From positions 295,383 through 359,382 of the forward strand of contig DXMK01000015.1 in the NCBI GenBank assembly GCA_019414245.1: a DNA stretch of 64,000 nt, read 5' to 3'. Below the pieces are notes generated by a model. That model was not told the DNA's origin. It saw only the letters and a program-made list of their open reading frames with translations, and ran no database searches. The position numbers and the translations under genes were made by a program. Shown here piece by piece: positions 35,201 to 42,869 of this stretch (within the stretch, counting starts at the first letter, position 1; every line of letters begins with the position of its first letter). Source of the DNA: Collinsella sp. GTDB taxonomy: Bacteria > Actinomycetota > Coriobacteriia > Coriobacteriales > Coriobacteriaceae.

Positions 35201-36942
35201 ATACGCTCGAACTCCTCCTCGCTCAGCAGTGGGCGCTCCAGGCGCACCAGCTGGCAGGCCGTACGGGAGTCCTCGAGCAGGTTGCCGTGGTTGCCCAGGT
35301 AGAGCGTGGTCGAGGTGACCATATGCTCGCGAAGGGCGTCGATGGGCGGGTTCGTGACCTGGGCGAACAGCTGATAGAAGTAGTCAAAGAACGAGCGCGT
35401 CTTCTTGGACAGGCAGGCCAGCGGCGCATCGATACCCATCGAGGCGAGCGGCGCCTTGCCCTGCTGAGCCATGGGACGCACGACTTCGTCAACATCATCC
35501 CAGTGATACCCGAGCTTGGCCATGCGCACGGCGGCGGGCACCTCGGCGTCCTCGGCGGGCGCGGGCGCGACGGGCTTGTCGAGCGCGTCGACGGTCAGCG
35601 TCTCCTCGGCGATCCAGTCGCGATAGGGCTTTTCCTTGGCGTAACGGGCGCGTAGCTCGTCGTTGTAGATGACGCGGCCGCGGGCAAAATCGACCTCGAG
35701 CATCTGGCCCGGTCCCAGACAGCCGCTCGTCAGGATGTTCTCGGGGCTCACCTCGATGGTGCCCACCTCGCTTGCCAGCATAAAGCGACCGTCGCGCGTC
35801 ACATAGTAGCGGGCGGGACGCAGGCCGTTACGGTCGAGGGCGGCACCCAGCGTGCGACCGTCGGTAAAGGCGATGGCCGCCGGGCCATCCCACGGCTCCA
35901 TGAGCATGGACTGGTAGGCGTCGTAGGCGCGGCGTTCCTCGCTCAGATTGTCGTTGTGGTCCCACGGCTCGGGCAGCAGCATGGACGCGGCACGTGTAAG
36001 CGGGCGACCGTTCATGACCAAAAACTCAAGCACATTGTCCAGAATCGCGGAGTCGGAGCCCTCACGGTTGATGATGGGCATCACGCGCTCAAGATCATGC
36101 TGCAACACGGGGCTGTACAGGTTGGGCTCGCGGGCACGAATCCAGTTGACGTTGCCCTTGAGGGTGTTGATCTCGCCGTTGTGGATGATAAAGCGGTTGG
36201 GGTGCGCACGCTCCCAACTGGGCGTGGTGTTGGTGGAGTAGCGCGAGTGTACGAGCGCCACGGCCGTCTTGACGGCGGCGTCGTTGAGGTCGATGAAGAA
36301 GCGGCGCATCTGTGTGGCGACCAGCATGCCCTTGTACACGATGGTGCGCGAGCTCATGGAGCACACATAGAAGATCTTGTCGCGCAGGGCAAACTCGGCG
36401 TCAGCCTTCTTCTCGATGGTGCGGCGGCACACGTACAGGCGGCGCTCGAAGGCGTCGCCGGCGGGCGTGTCGTCCGGACGGCCCAGGAAAGCCTGCAAGA
36501 TGGTGGGCATGCAGGCGCGGGCTGTCTCGCCCAGGTCGTGCGGGTCGACCGGCACCTCGCGCCAAAAGAGCAGCGGCACGCCGGCCTCGGCGCAGCCCTC
36601 CTCAAACACGCGACGGGCATCCTCTACGCCCTTGTCGTCCTGCGGAAAGAACAGCATGGCCACGCCATAGTCGCCCTCTGCCGGCAGAATCTGGCCGCAC
36701 TTTTGAGCCTCTTTGCGAAAAAAGTGATGCGGAACCTGGAACAGGATACCGGCACCGTCGCCGGTGTTCTTCTCGAGTCCCGTGCCGCCGCGGTGCTCCA
36801 AGTTGACCAGAATGGACAGCGCGTCGTCCAGAATCTGGTGATGGCGCTCGCCGTTGATATCGGCAAGCGCGCCGATGCCACATGCATCGTGGTCGAATTC
36901 GGGGCGATAAAGGCCCTGCTGCTGAGCGGAATCTGCCTGCAT
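32245..36942 (-). CDS. gltB: Glutamate synthase large (alpha) subunit
   Basis: The 1565-residue subunit converts 2-oxoglutarate and glutamine to two glutamates. Cys21 (HDACGIG) would be the N-terminal nucleophile of the glutaminase domain after removal of a 20-residue propeptide. The central FMN/synthase domain includes PGEGGHLPGKKV and ISGHNGGSGA. The 3Fe-4S ligands lie in CLMQRDCQQDTCPAGIATQN. The C-terminal glucosynthase-like beta-helix (GGEVSVRPNP, GNVAFFGATSGRGF) ends the protein. GGGGAGGATCGCG precedes the ATG. It is the largest gene in the window. Confidence 0.97.
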   Translation of the reverse strand: MQADSAQQQGLYRPEFDHDACGIGALADINGERHHQILDDALSILVNLEHRGGTGLEKNTGDGAGILFQVPHHFFRKEAQKCGQILPAEGDYGVAMLFFPQDDKGVEDARRVFEEGCAEAGVPLLFWREVPVDPHDLGETARACMPTILQAFLGRPDDTPAGDAFERRLYVCRRTIEKKADAEFALRDKIFYVCSMSSRTIVYKGMLVATQMRRFFIDLNDAAVKTAVALVHSRYSTNTTPSWERAHPNRFIIHNGEINTLKGNVNWIRAREPNLYSPVLQHDLERVMPIINREGSDSAILDNVLEFLVMNGRPLTRAASMLLPEPWDHNDNLSEERRAYDAYQSMLMEPWDGPAAIAFTDGRTLGAALDRNGLRPARYYVTRDGRFMLASEVGTIEVSPENILTSGCLGPGQMLEVDFARGRVIYNDELRARYAKEKPYRDWIAEETLTVDALDKPVAPAPAEDAEVPAAVRMAKLGYHWDDVDEVVRPMAQQGKAPLASMGIDAPLACLSKKTRSFFDYFYQLFAQVTNPPIDALREHMVTSTTLYLGNHGNLLEDSRTACQLVRLERPLLSEEEFERICAIDRVGFKTRRFRAVYRRDAGEGALQAALKQLAEDVEAAVRDGVNIVVLSDRAAAGEVPVPSLLAVGCVHNHLIRAGVRTLADIVVECGDAVSPHDFAALVGYSASGIYPYNAHACIRDLAVHGDLDVTAEQGIANYNKAATAGIVSIMSKMGISTVQSYHSAQIFEAVGFTPEFVNAYFAGTVSRVGGMGVEDVEREQNERYDTALAILKSPAPDQLPTLGLTKWRPLGGEDHLIDPQTVYLLQTACREDSYDTFKEYSARLHRTGRAVRLRDLLDFNANGRTPVSLDEVEPALNIVRRFNTGAMSYGSISKEAHECMAIAMNRLHGRSNSGEGGEDPRRETPLANGDSKNSAIKQVASARFGVTSRYLCSAFEIQIKMAQGAKPGEGGHLPGKKVYPWIAEVRQSTPGIGLISPPPHHDIYSIEDLAELIFDLKNANPGARVSVKLVSEAGVGTIATGVAKGAADKILISGHNGGSGAAARDSIWHAGLPLELGLAEAQQTLLQNGLRSRVVLEADGKLMDGTDVAVACLLGAEEFGFATMPLISMGCLMQRDCQQDTCPAGIATQNCRLRRGFRGKPEHVEHFMLFVAEQLREVMASLGFRTVDEMVGHPECLRQIEVPGNRKANLLDLSPVLASATCEFGAHIPGADGRHFLPQMAADSELDKTLDSTLFVPYTADARAHLRPIRFRADIANVNRCVGTILGNAVTKAHPEGLPAGSITIDCDGSAGQSFGAFLPRGITLNVCGDANDYFGKGLSGGEVSVRPNPHATYKFDENIIVGNVAFFGATSGRGFINGLAGQRFGVRNSGATVVVEGCGNHGCEYMTGGLALILGEVGQNFAAGMTGGVAYVFDQYGTLDARVNHESVELKAPTAGELAQIRALIQEHVDATQSPRGIKLLYSFETMGKHFVKVIPTEYERVLAIVAAAEAIGKTHAQAEELAFDIVTGRADAADVARFDVAGGVAGAAPTTASSVASTKKEA

Positions 36943-37071
36943 CGCGATCCTCCCCTAGATATTTAGACAGTCAGTTGAATAGGCATACTAGGAGCATCGC
37001 CGGCCCGTTGTGTTTCCCGCCCGTTTCGAAACAATCGCGTAACGCACGCCGGCCATCAACGTCTTGCCATC

Positions 37072-37136
37072 AAACGTGTACGTCAGCCCCCAAACATGTC
37101 GAAATTTGACATCTTTGGAGGCTGACGTACACGTTT
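37072..37136. repeat. 65-bp palindrome with perfect 17-bp arms
   Basis: AAACGTGTACGTCAGCC (37072-37088) and GGCTGACGTACACGTTT (37120-37136) are exact complements. The interior continues pairing (CAAA/TTTG, ATGTC/GACAT) with single-base mismatches. The sequence does not recur in the window. Confidence 0.75.
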
Positions 37137-37292
37137 TAGTGCAGGGACAGCCGGCACATATGCATCTGGCCCCTTTGAATCATTCTGGAAACAAGGGCCA
37201 TGCGGACTTTTGCATGATGGGGCTCGACACAGCAGGCCTCAAGGGCGGCAACAAGGCGCCCAAGTTCGGCTTGTAAGCTCACCGCTTCAAAC

Positions 37293-37429
37293 ATCTCAAT
37301 CTGTAACAGGAGGAACCGATTTTGGCGCCTAGATGTTACAGATTGAGATTTTCTGCGGGACGGTTTTGGTTTGTCTCGATCTGTAACACGAAGGGTCGGT
37401 TTTGGCGGCAAACTGTTACAGATCGAGAC
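37293..37429. repeat. Array of two 57-bp GTCTCRATCTGTAACA palindromes
   Basis: Copies are at 37293-37349 and 37373-37429, with perfect arms in both and a 23-bp spacer. Cores share an ATTTTGGCG-like centre. Half-sites start at 37293, 37334, 37373 and 37414. Confidence 0.9.
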
Positions 37430-37567
37430 ATTTCGGCAGCCCCCTTTCACCATCCCATTCAAATACAACAATTTTGTTAGTCTTGGTTAACTTTTAAGCT
37501 TAAAACGGGTATCCTTTGCGGCGTCAAGCAAACGGCACGCACACCGTGCCAGATCAAGGAGGCCCCT

Positions 37568-38341
37568 ATGGCGCACCAAGCAGACCAGCAGACGATGCAA
37601 CTTGTCCTTATCCGTCACGGAGAATCCGAGTGGAACAAACTCAACCTGTTCACCGGCTGGACCGACGTAGAACTCACCGACACGGGCCGCGAAGAAGCCG
37701 CAGCAGGCGGTCGAGCCCTCAAAGAAGCGGGCTTCGACTTCGGCGTCTGCTACACCTCGCGTCTCAAGCGCGCAATTCACACCCTCGACATCGTGCTCGG
37801 CCAAATGGATCGCGAGTGGTTGCCCGTCATCAAATCCTGGAAGCTCAACGAGCGCCACTACGGTGCGTTGCAGGGTCTCAACAAGGCCGATGCCGCCGCG
37901 GAGCACGGCGACGAACAGGTGCTCATCTGGCGCCGCTCCTTCGATATCTGCCCGCCGGCACTCGAGCCGAACGACGCGCGCGATCCCCACACCCAGGAGC
38001 AATACCGCGACGTCGCACCCGATCAGCTGCCCTATACCGAGTGCCTCAAGGACACGATCGCCCGCGCCTGGCCTTATTTCGAAGACGAAATTCGCCCCCA
38101 GATGCTCGCCGGCAAGCGCGTACTCATCGCCGCACACGGCAACTCCCTGCGCTCACTCGTCATGAAGCTCGAGCACCTCACGCCCGAGGAGATCCTCAAG
38201 GTCAACATCCCCACCGGCGTGCCGCTCGTTTACACCTTCGACACAGATTTCAACGTCCTCGACAAGCGCTACATCGGCGACCCGGCGACCATCGCCGCCA
38301 AGATCGACGACGTGGCCAATCAGGGCAAAGCGCACAAGTAG
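37568..38341 (+). CDS. gpmA: 2,3-bisphosphoglycerate-dependent phosphoglycerate mutase
   Basis: This glycolytic enzyme interconverts 3- and 2-phosphoglycerate. The phospho-histidine lies in LIRHGESEWN (about residue 17). The other active-site residues are in YTSRLKRAIHT, NERHYGALQG and AAHGNSLRS. The 257 residues fit the cofactor-dependent family. AAGGAGG is 5 bases before the ATG. The Nramp gene follows 75 bases later with no obvious terminator, so they may share a transcript. Confidence 0.95.
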   Translation: MAHQADQQTMQLVLIRHGESEWNKLNLFTGWTDVELTDTGREEAAAGGRALKEAGFDFGVCYTSRLKRAIHTLDIVLGQMDREWLPVIKSWKLNERHYGALQGLNKADAAAEHGDEQVLIWRRSFDICPPALEPNDARDPHTQEQYRDVAPDQLPYTECLKDTIARAWPYFEDEIRPQMLAGKRVLIAAHGNSLRSLVMKLEHLTPEEILKVNIPTGVPLVYTFDTDFNVLDKRYIGDPATIAAKIDDVANQGKAHK

Positions 38342-38416
38342 CCCCAACCCAAATCCGACGCGTGGCGCCGCACGGCCCAGATGCGACGTCACGCGGCCCA
38401 TACACAGGAGCGCACC

Positions 38417-39673
38417 ATGCTCAACCATCTCAAACAACACTTTGGTTCCCGACGCACCGGCGGTCACGGAGGTCTAGACATCGCGCGGCATATCGGCCCC
38501 GGGCTGCTCGTGACCGTCGGCTTTATCGACCCGGGCAACTGGGCCTCCAATATGGCCGCGGGCTCGCAGTTTGGCTACGCGCTGCTGTGGATCGTCACGC
38601 TGTCCACGATTATGCTCATTGTGCTGCAGCACAACGCGGCGCACCTGGGTATCGCCACGGGCACCTGCCTTGCCGAGGCCACGACACGTTACCTCCCCCG
38701 CTTCGTTGGACGCACGGTACTCGCCAGTGCCTATCTCGCGACTGTCGCCACCGCCATGGCCGAAGTCCTGGGTGGCGCGATTGCCCTTCAAATGCTCTTT
38801 GGGCTGCCCGTGCGCGCGGGTTGCGTCATCGTGGCGGCAGTATCGATGGCGATGCTCATGACGAGCTCCTACAAGCGCGCCGAACGCTGGATCATCGCCT
38901 TCGTGGGTGTGGTAGGACTCTCGTTTTTAGCAGAGCTCGCGCTGGTCAAAGTCGACTGGCCGCAAGCAACCGCAAGCTGGATCACGCCCAGTATGCCCAC
39001 TGGCTCTGCCGCGATCATCGTGAGTGTCCTGGGTGCGGTCGTTATGCCACACAATCTCTTCCTGCACTCCGAGGTCATCCAATCCATGCACTTCGAAGGC
39101 CAAGGCGAGCAGGTTATCGAAGAGCGTCTGCACTACGAGCTCTTCGACACGCTCTTTTCGATGGGCGTGGGCTGGGCGATCAACTCGGCCATGGTCATCC
39201 TGGCCGCAACGACCTTCTTTGCGCACGGCATTGTCGTAGACGACCTCGCCGTCGCAGCGGCCACGCTCTCCCCCATTCTGGGCCCGGCAAGCTCGACCAT
39301 CTTTGCCGTGGCGCTGCTGTTTGCGGGCCTCTCGAGTAGTGTGACGGCGGGCATGGCGGCGGGCACCATCACCGCGGGCATGTTCGACGAGGAATACGAC
39401 ATCCACGACCGACATTCCTCGATCGGGGTGGCGGCCTGTTTCGTCGGCTCAGTGGCGGCGTGCCTGGTCGTCCCAAATCCTTTTGAAGGTCTCATCTGGA
39501 GTCAGGCGCTGCTGTCGCTTCAGCTGCCGATTACGGTCTTTGTACTCATACGGCTCACCAGCTCACGCCGCGTCATGGGCAAATACGCCAACTCGCGCCC
39601 GCTCAACGCGCTGCTCGTAGGGATCGGTGCCATCGTGACGATTCTCGATGTCGTGTTGTTGACAGGGATGTAA
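38417..39673 (+). CDS. Nramp-family divalent metal transporter
   Basis: This proton-coupled importer of Mn(II) or Fe(II) has about 11 membrane segments over 418 residues. The metal site is formed by FIDPGNWASNMAAGS in segment 1 and VVMPHNLFLHS in segment 6, matching the DPGN and MPHN consensus. The start at 38417 has CAGGAG 6 bases upstream. A MntH-like role is likely, but metal preference cannot be read from sequence alone. Three palindromes follow the gene. Confidence 0.9.
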   Translation: MLNHLKQHFGSRRTGGHGGLDIARHIGPGLLVTVGFIDPGNWASNMAAGSQFGYALLWIVTLSTIMLIVLQHNAAHLGIATGTCLAEATTRYLPRFVGRTVLASAYLATVATAMAEVLGGAIALQMLFGLPVRAGCVIVAAVSMAMLMTSSYKRAERWIIAFVGVVGLSFLAELALVKVDWPQATASWITPSMPTGSAAIIVSVLGAVVMPHNLFLHSEVIQSMHFEGQGEQVIEERLHYELFDTLFSMGVGWAINSAMVILAATTFFAHGIVVDDLAVAAATLSPILGPASSTIFAVALLFAGLSSSVTAGMAAGTITAGMFDEEYDIHDRHSSIGVAACFVGSVAACLVVPNPFEGLIWSQALLSLQLPITVFVLIRLTSSRRVMGKYANSRPLNALLVGIGAIVTILDVVLLTGM

Positions 39674-39700
39674 TGGAGCAGGGCACCTACCCAGGCAAAC

Positions 39701-39916
39701 GTCTTGATCTGTAACATCTAGACCCGTTTTGAGCCGTTAGATGTTACAGATCAAGATCATTCCGAGGGACAGCTCCGTTTGTCTCAATCTGTAACAAGTG
39801 GACCCAATTTCCGCTTCTAGATGTTACAGATCGAGACATTTCTTCAGCTCCAACCTTTTATCTCAATCTGTAACAGATAGGCCCGTTTTGAGCCGCCACT
39901 TGTTACAGATTGAGAC
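39701..39916. repeat. Array of three 57-bp GTCTCRATCTGTAACA palindromes
   Basis: Copies are at 39701-39757, 39781-39837 and 39860-39916, with 23- and 22-bp spacers. Copies 1 and 3 share the identical 14-bp core CCCGTTTTGAGCCG. Half-sites start at 39701, 39742, 39781, 39822, 39860 and 39901. Confidence 0.92.
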
Positions 39917-39985
39917 AAACGGTCGGCCGGACTCACGTCAGACAGGATCGGCTAACAGCAGCCGTGATCCCTTGGGGACGGAGGA

Positions 39986-40021
39986 AAAGGGCCCCGGCCG
40001 AGAATTCGACCGGGGCCCTTG
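39986..40021 (-). terminator. Intrinsic terminator of the rubredoxin gene
   Basis: AAGGGCCCCGG pairs with CCGGGGCCCTT around a short loop and is followed on the minus strand by TTTTCCTCC. It lies about 40 bases past the rubredoxin stop. Confidence 0.88.
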
Positions 40022-40060
40022 GACAGAGCTCTGTATGGCTAATCGCCGTGTGCCTGCGAG

Positions 40061-40204
40061 CTACTCCTCGACGAGCTCAAACTGATCGGGACCGACGCCG
40101 CACACCGGGCACACATAATCCTCGGGCAGCTCGGGCGTATCGACCTCAACCTCGTAACCGCAAACGACGCACACGAACTTATACGTCTTCTTCTCCTCAG
40201 CCAT
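40061..40204 (-). CDS. Rubredoxin (47 residues)
   Basis: The minus-strand frame encodes a 47-residue one-iron protein. The two iron-binding knuckles are FVCVVCGYEV (Cys12, Cys15) and YVCPVCGVGPDQFE (Cys32, Cys35), the canonical CxxCG pattern. It carries single electrons, for example to rubrerythrin, flavodiiron protein or superoxide reductase. The gene is very short and easily missed. AGAGGAG lies 7 bases before the ATG. A flavin reductase gene lies directly upstream in the same direction, a pairing that is fused as high-molecular-weight rubredoxin in some clostridia. Confidence 0.92.
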   Translation of the reverse strand: MAEEKKTYKFVCVVCGYEVEVDTPELPEDYVCPVCGVGPDQFELVEE

Positions 40205-40248
40205 GATGTTCTCCTCTCGAACGTGACTGGTGATGTACTTCGCTTATT

Positions 40249-40276
40249 AGTATATGTTCTCAATAATATAATGCAA
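40249..40276 (-). promoter_or_regulatory. Rubredoxin promoter
   Basis: On the minus strand TTGCAT (40271-40276) and TATACT (40249-40254) are 16 bases apart in an AT-rich stretch. It lies in the 89-bp gap after the flavin reductase gene, so rubredoxin can be expressed separately. Confidence 0.6.
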
Positions 40277-40293
40277 GTGTTTTTAAAACATTT

Positions 40294-40797
40294 CTAGCCT
40301 TGATACGAGGACGCCTTCGGAGGCGTCTTGCCCTTCAGGACCTTATGGTAGTAGTCGTAGGTCAACGGCGTCTCGTCGCTCAGGCGCTCGGCGTCCTCGA
40401 CCTCGCCGATAAACAGTAGATGCGTACCCACATCCACAGTGTCGATCAAACGGCAGCTAAACAGAGCCGCCGCGTGCTCGGACACATAAGGCATGCCCAG
40501 AGCCGTCTCGCGGGTCTCGTATTTGGCAAACTTGTCATAGTTGCTGCTGGTGCGAAATCCAAAGTTGCCAATGTAGAGCATATCCGCCGTCTGGTCGATC
40601 ACGGTCAGCGCAAAGGCCTTGGCAGTCTCGATCACGCCAGCGGTCACATTTTCCTTGTTTACGGCAACCGAGATGCGAGGTGGTGCTGCCGTCACCTGCA
40701 CCGCCGTGTTGATGACGCAGCCGGCGCGCAGCCCGTCTGCCGCGGCGCTCACCACATACAGACCGCTCGGCATGGTAAAGAATGCAGTTTTGTCCAT
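40294..40797 (-). CDS. Flavin reductase family protein (FMN-binding split barrel)
   Basis: The 167-residue protein matches the flavin reductase-like FMN-binding domain. It begins MDKTAFFTMPSGLYVVSAAA, with INTAVQVTAAPPRISVAVNK and the later SEHAAALFSCRLIDTVDVGTH and FIGEVEDAE segments. It probably reduces FMN or passes electrons from NAD(P)H to the neighbouring rubredoxin, as the N-terminal half of Hrb does. The start at 40797 follows GGGGAG. The frame extends upstream but crosses a terminator, so the longer start is wrong. Confidence 0.88.
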   Translation of the reverse strand: MDKTAFFTMPSGLYVVSAAADGLRAGCVINTAVQVTAAPPRISVAVNKENVTAGVIETAKAFALTVIDQTADMLYIGNFGFRTSSNYDKFAKYETRETALGMPYVSEHAAALFSCRLIDTVDVGTHLLFIGEVEDAERLSDETPLTYDYYHKVLKGKTPPKASSYQG

Positions 40798-40847
40798 AAC
40801 AAGTACTCCCCTAACCCGGGATTGAACCTTAAGGCTGTATGTACCCA

Positions 40848-40884
40848 TAAAAAGCGGCGCCCATAACGGACGCCGTTTTTTGGA
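40848..40884 (-). terminator. Intrinsic terminator of the TPR-smpB operon
   Basis: On the minus strand a hairpin (CGGCGTCCGT paired with GCGCCGC-like sequence) is flanked by A-runs and followed by TTTTT. It lies between smpB and the flavin reductase gene. Confidence 0.75.
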
Positions 40885-40950
40885 AATATATGGCAAAACA
40901 GCAAGGAAGACGGGGCGGGCGCGGTAGGGCACCTTCCCGTGAACTCGCTC

Positions 40951-41421
40951 CTAGCGGTTGCGTTCCTTGAGGGCGCGGTCGATCTCGCGTTGGACATCAC
41001 GCTTGGCCATGTCCTCGCGCTTGTCGTAGAGCTTCTTGCCGCGACCCAGGCCCAGCAGCAGTTTTACGCGACCGTCGGTATTAAAGTAGAGCTCCAACGG
41101 AACCAGCGCATAACCACGGTTGCGAAGTTTGCCGTCAAGAAAGTCGATCTCCTTGCGGTGCAGCAGCAGACGGCGCCGACGGTCGGGATCGCGATTCCAC
41201 ACGCCACCATGGCTATAAGGGTGGATATGTAGGCCGACGAGCCAGCACTCCCCGCCACGAATCAGTGCAAAGGTATCGGTAATCTGGCACGCGCGCTCGC
41301 GAATCGACTTGACCTCGGTACCGCTCAGCTCAATACCGCACTCAAACGTCTCATCGATAAAGTACTCGTGATGTGCCGAGCGATTCTTGGAAATGAGCTT
41401 GCGCTCGCGCTTACTGGGCAT
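40951..41421 (-). CDS. smpB: SsrA-binding protein SmpB
   Basis: SmpB delivers tmRNA to stalled ribosomes. The 156 residues contain the family blocks HHEYFIDETFECGIELSGTE, VKSIRER and VPLELYFNTDGRVKLLLGLG, then GRGKKLYDKREDMAKRD and a basic C-terminal tail. The start at 41421 is chosen by the GGAGGCCGGCG spacing and the family N-terminus (MPSKRERKLISKNRSAHHEY). It overlaps the end of the TPR-like gene by 11 bases, so the two are translationally coupled. No tmRNA gene was found in the window. Confidence 0.95.
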   Translation of the reverse strand: MPSKRERKLISKNRSAHHEYFIDETFECGIELSGTEVKSIRERACQITDTFALIRGGECWLVGLHIHPYSHGGVWNRDPDRRRRLLLHRKEIDFLDGKLRNRGYALVPLELYFNTDGRVKLLLGLGRGKKLYDKREDMAKRDVQREIDRALKERNR

Positions 41422-42328
41422 CGCCGGCCTCCTTGGCGCCATCGGCGTTTGAGCCCGCAGCCTCGCGCTTTGCCTTGCGCTCGGCGTTAAGCTCGGCATC
41501 ACTCTCGCGCACCAGCTTGATAATCGCCGCGCACGCCTCTTCGCCCACCAGGTCGCGGGCACGGACCGTCAGGCGCGTAGCCTCCTGCTTGTCGCCGTCG
41601 CTCGCAGCGTCGGTCGCGCACATGATCAGGCAGATGGCGATCTCGGCCGAAGGCGAGGTCGGCACGCCCTGCAGGGCGAGCTCACCCATCACATGGTCGT
41701 CACTCTCGTCCGTGGCATCCGGATAGGTAGTATGGATCTTGTTGAGCAGGCGTGTCGTATGCGCATCATTGGGCGCCAGGCGCAGCGCCAGACGCGCGCA
41801 GCCCACGGCAGCCGAAATGTTCTCGGTCTCGGGCTCCAAGAAGTACTGACCCAAATTGGTGTAGGCGCGTGCGGCGCACTTACCGTCGCTCGCGCGCTCC
41901 AGCACCGAGAACGAGAGCGATGCCCACTCCTGCTTGTCCTCGAGCGCGCGGAACAGCTCGGCCAAGTCCAAGCGATAGTTGCAGTTCATGGGATCCCAAC
42001 GCACGGCCTGCATCAGGGCATTCCGAGCACTCACATAATCCTGCTGGCGAATGTAGGCAAACGCCATGTCGGAGTACAGGCGGTCAAAGGGAACCTCGAC
42101 CTGCACCAGCTCGCGCGGATCCTTCTCCACGCGGCGATAGGCCAGGCGCTCAAACTTGCTGTCGAAGCTAAAGTACTGGCGCTTCTCCTCCGTCTTGCAC
42201 TCAGCGTCGATATACTCCTCGGCGAGCTCCACCAGACGCTCAAGCAGCGGCGTCGCCGTAGCCAGGTCGCCCTGCGCCAGATAGTTCTCGGCATACGTGA
42301 TGTCTTCCAAGCTGATAGGCAGGTCCAT
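41411..42328 (-). CDS. Tetratricopeptide-like helical protein
   Basis: The 305 residues are helical with TPR-like pairs, for example AENYLAQGDLATATPLLERL, DMAFAYIRQQDYVSARNALM and the following VRWDPMNCNYRLDLAELFRA. This suggests a scaffold for protein binding. No signal peptide or membrane segment is present. The C-terminus is charged and Ala-rich. No partner is known; coupling to smpB by overlap may be incidental. The gene lies just downstream of two tRNA genes. Confidence 0.75.
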   Translation of the reverse strand: MDLPISLEDITYAENYLAQGDLATATPLLERLVELAEEYIDAECKTEEKRQYFSFDSKFERLAYRRVEKDPRELVQVEVPFDRLYSDMAFAYIRQQDYVSARNALMQAVRWDPMNCNYRLDLAELFRALEDKQEWASLSFSVLERASDGKCAARAYTNLGQYFLEPETENISAAVGCARLALRLAPNDAHTTRLLNKIHTTYPDATDESDDHVMGELALQGVPTSPSAEIAICLIMCATDAASDGDKQEATRLTVRARDLVGEEACAAIIKLVRESDAELNAERKAKREAAGSNADGAKEAGDAQ

Positions 42329-42425
42329 GACAACTCCTCGGTCCGGGCGGCAGACTCAACGCGCGCCTTAAATATCGGTCAATACACAAAACCCGGGTCT
42401 CTTACGAGGCCCGGGCGTTCAATTT

Positions 42426-42502
42426 TGGTAGCCCGTACCAGATTCGAACTGGTGATCTCCGCCTTGAGAGGGCGGCGTCCTAAACCGCTAGACGAACGGG
42501 CC
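42426..42502 (-). tRNA. tRNA-Glu (CTC anticodon)
   Basis: Read on the minus strand, the cloverleaf is complete: acceptor GGCCCGT, D-arm, anticodon stem CCGCC/GGCGG with loop CTCTCAA (anticodon CTC), T-arm with GTTCGAATC, and an encoded CCA. It reads glutamate codon GAG. Confidence 0.93.
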
Positions 42503-42519
42503 ATATGTAGCAAATGCAA

Positions 42520-42593
42520 TGGCTGGGATGGAGGGAGTCGAACCCCCATTGACGGAACCAGAATCCGCTGTCCTGCCATTAGACGACATCCCA
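42520..42593 (-). tRNA. tRNA-Gln (CTG anticodon)
   Basis: The minus-strand cloverleaf has acceptor TGGGATG/CATCCCA, anticodon stem GCGGA/TCCGT with loop TTCTGGT (anticodon CTG), T-arm with GGTTCGACTCC and encoded CCA after a discriminator G. It reads CAG. It is the first gene of a Gln-Glu tRNA pair, 17 bases apart. Confidence 0.93.
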
Positions 42594-42637
42594 ATGACTG
42601 CATCGCTGCGCTCGGCTGTGCCTTTGCGCAAGAAAGA

Positions 42638-42666
42638 AATATACGGGAAGTCTCGCCGTGACGCAA
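42638..42666 (-). promoter_or_regulatory. Promoter of the tRNA operon
   Basis: On the minus strand TTGCGT (42661-42666) and TATATT (42638-42643) are 17 bases apart, followed by a short leader to tRNA-Gln. It could also drive the TPR-like gene and smpB. Confidence 0.75.
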
Positions 42667-42869
42667 GCCCCAATTTTGACTTTTTTGAAATTCAGTCAAA
42701 TTGGCCTAATTTAGTCCAACCCGTGAAGGACCTGTGAAGCCGACCGCTGTACACGAAGGGTAAAACGCCGCGAGCGGTAGCCGTCAACCGTTGGCAGATT
42801 CTACCGCGAAAACGATAGCACCAGGCAACACAATCGAAGTATCAATGATCGCGTAGATATCGAGGCGCC

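Larger units (their letters stand above)
36943..37567. other. 625-bp intergenic region between gltB and gpmA
   Basis: It holds the presumed gltB promoter, a 65-bp palindrome (37072-37136), two 57-bp palindromes (37293-37429) and the gpmA leader. No coding frame is convincing. Confidence 0.6.
39674..40060. other. Intergenic region with palindrome array and rubredoxin terminator
   Basis: The 387 bases are almost filled by the three-copy palindrome array (39701-39916) and the terminator (39986-40021). No gene is supported. Confidence 0.65.

Noticed and set aside
37516..39339. 607-codon Arg/His-rich frame overlapping gpmA and the Nramp gene
   Set aside because: It is in another frame of two well-supported genes and is low in complexity, with no family match.
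39701..39916. CRISPR array
   Set aside because: The repeats are only 16 bp, alternate in orientation and form hairpin pairs. There are no cas genes and the array has only three units, so a conventional CRISPR is ruled out, although the periodicity is reported as a finding.
40039..40263. 74-codon Arg/Ser-rich minus-strand frame
   Set aside because: It is a frame shadow of the rubredoxin gene, which has the better ribosome site and the conserved cysteines.
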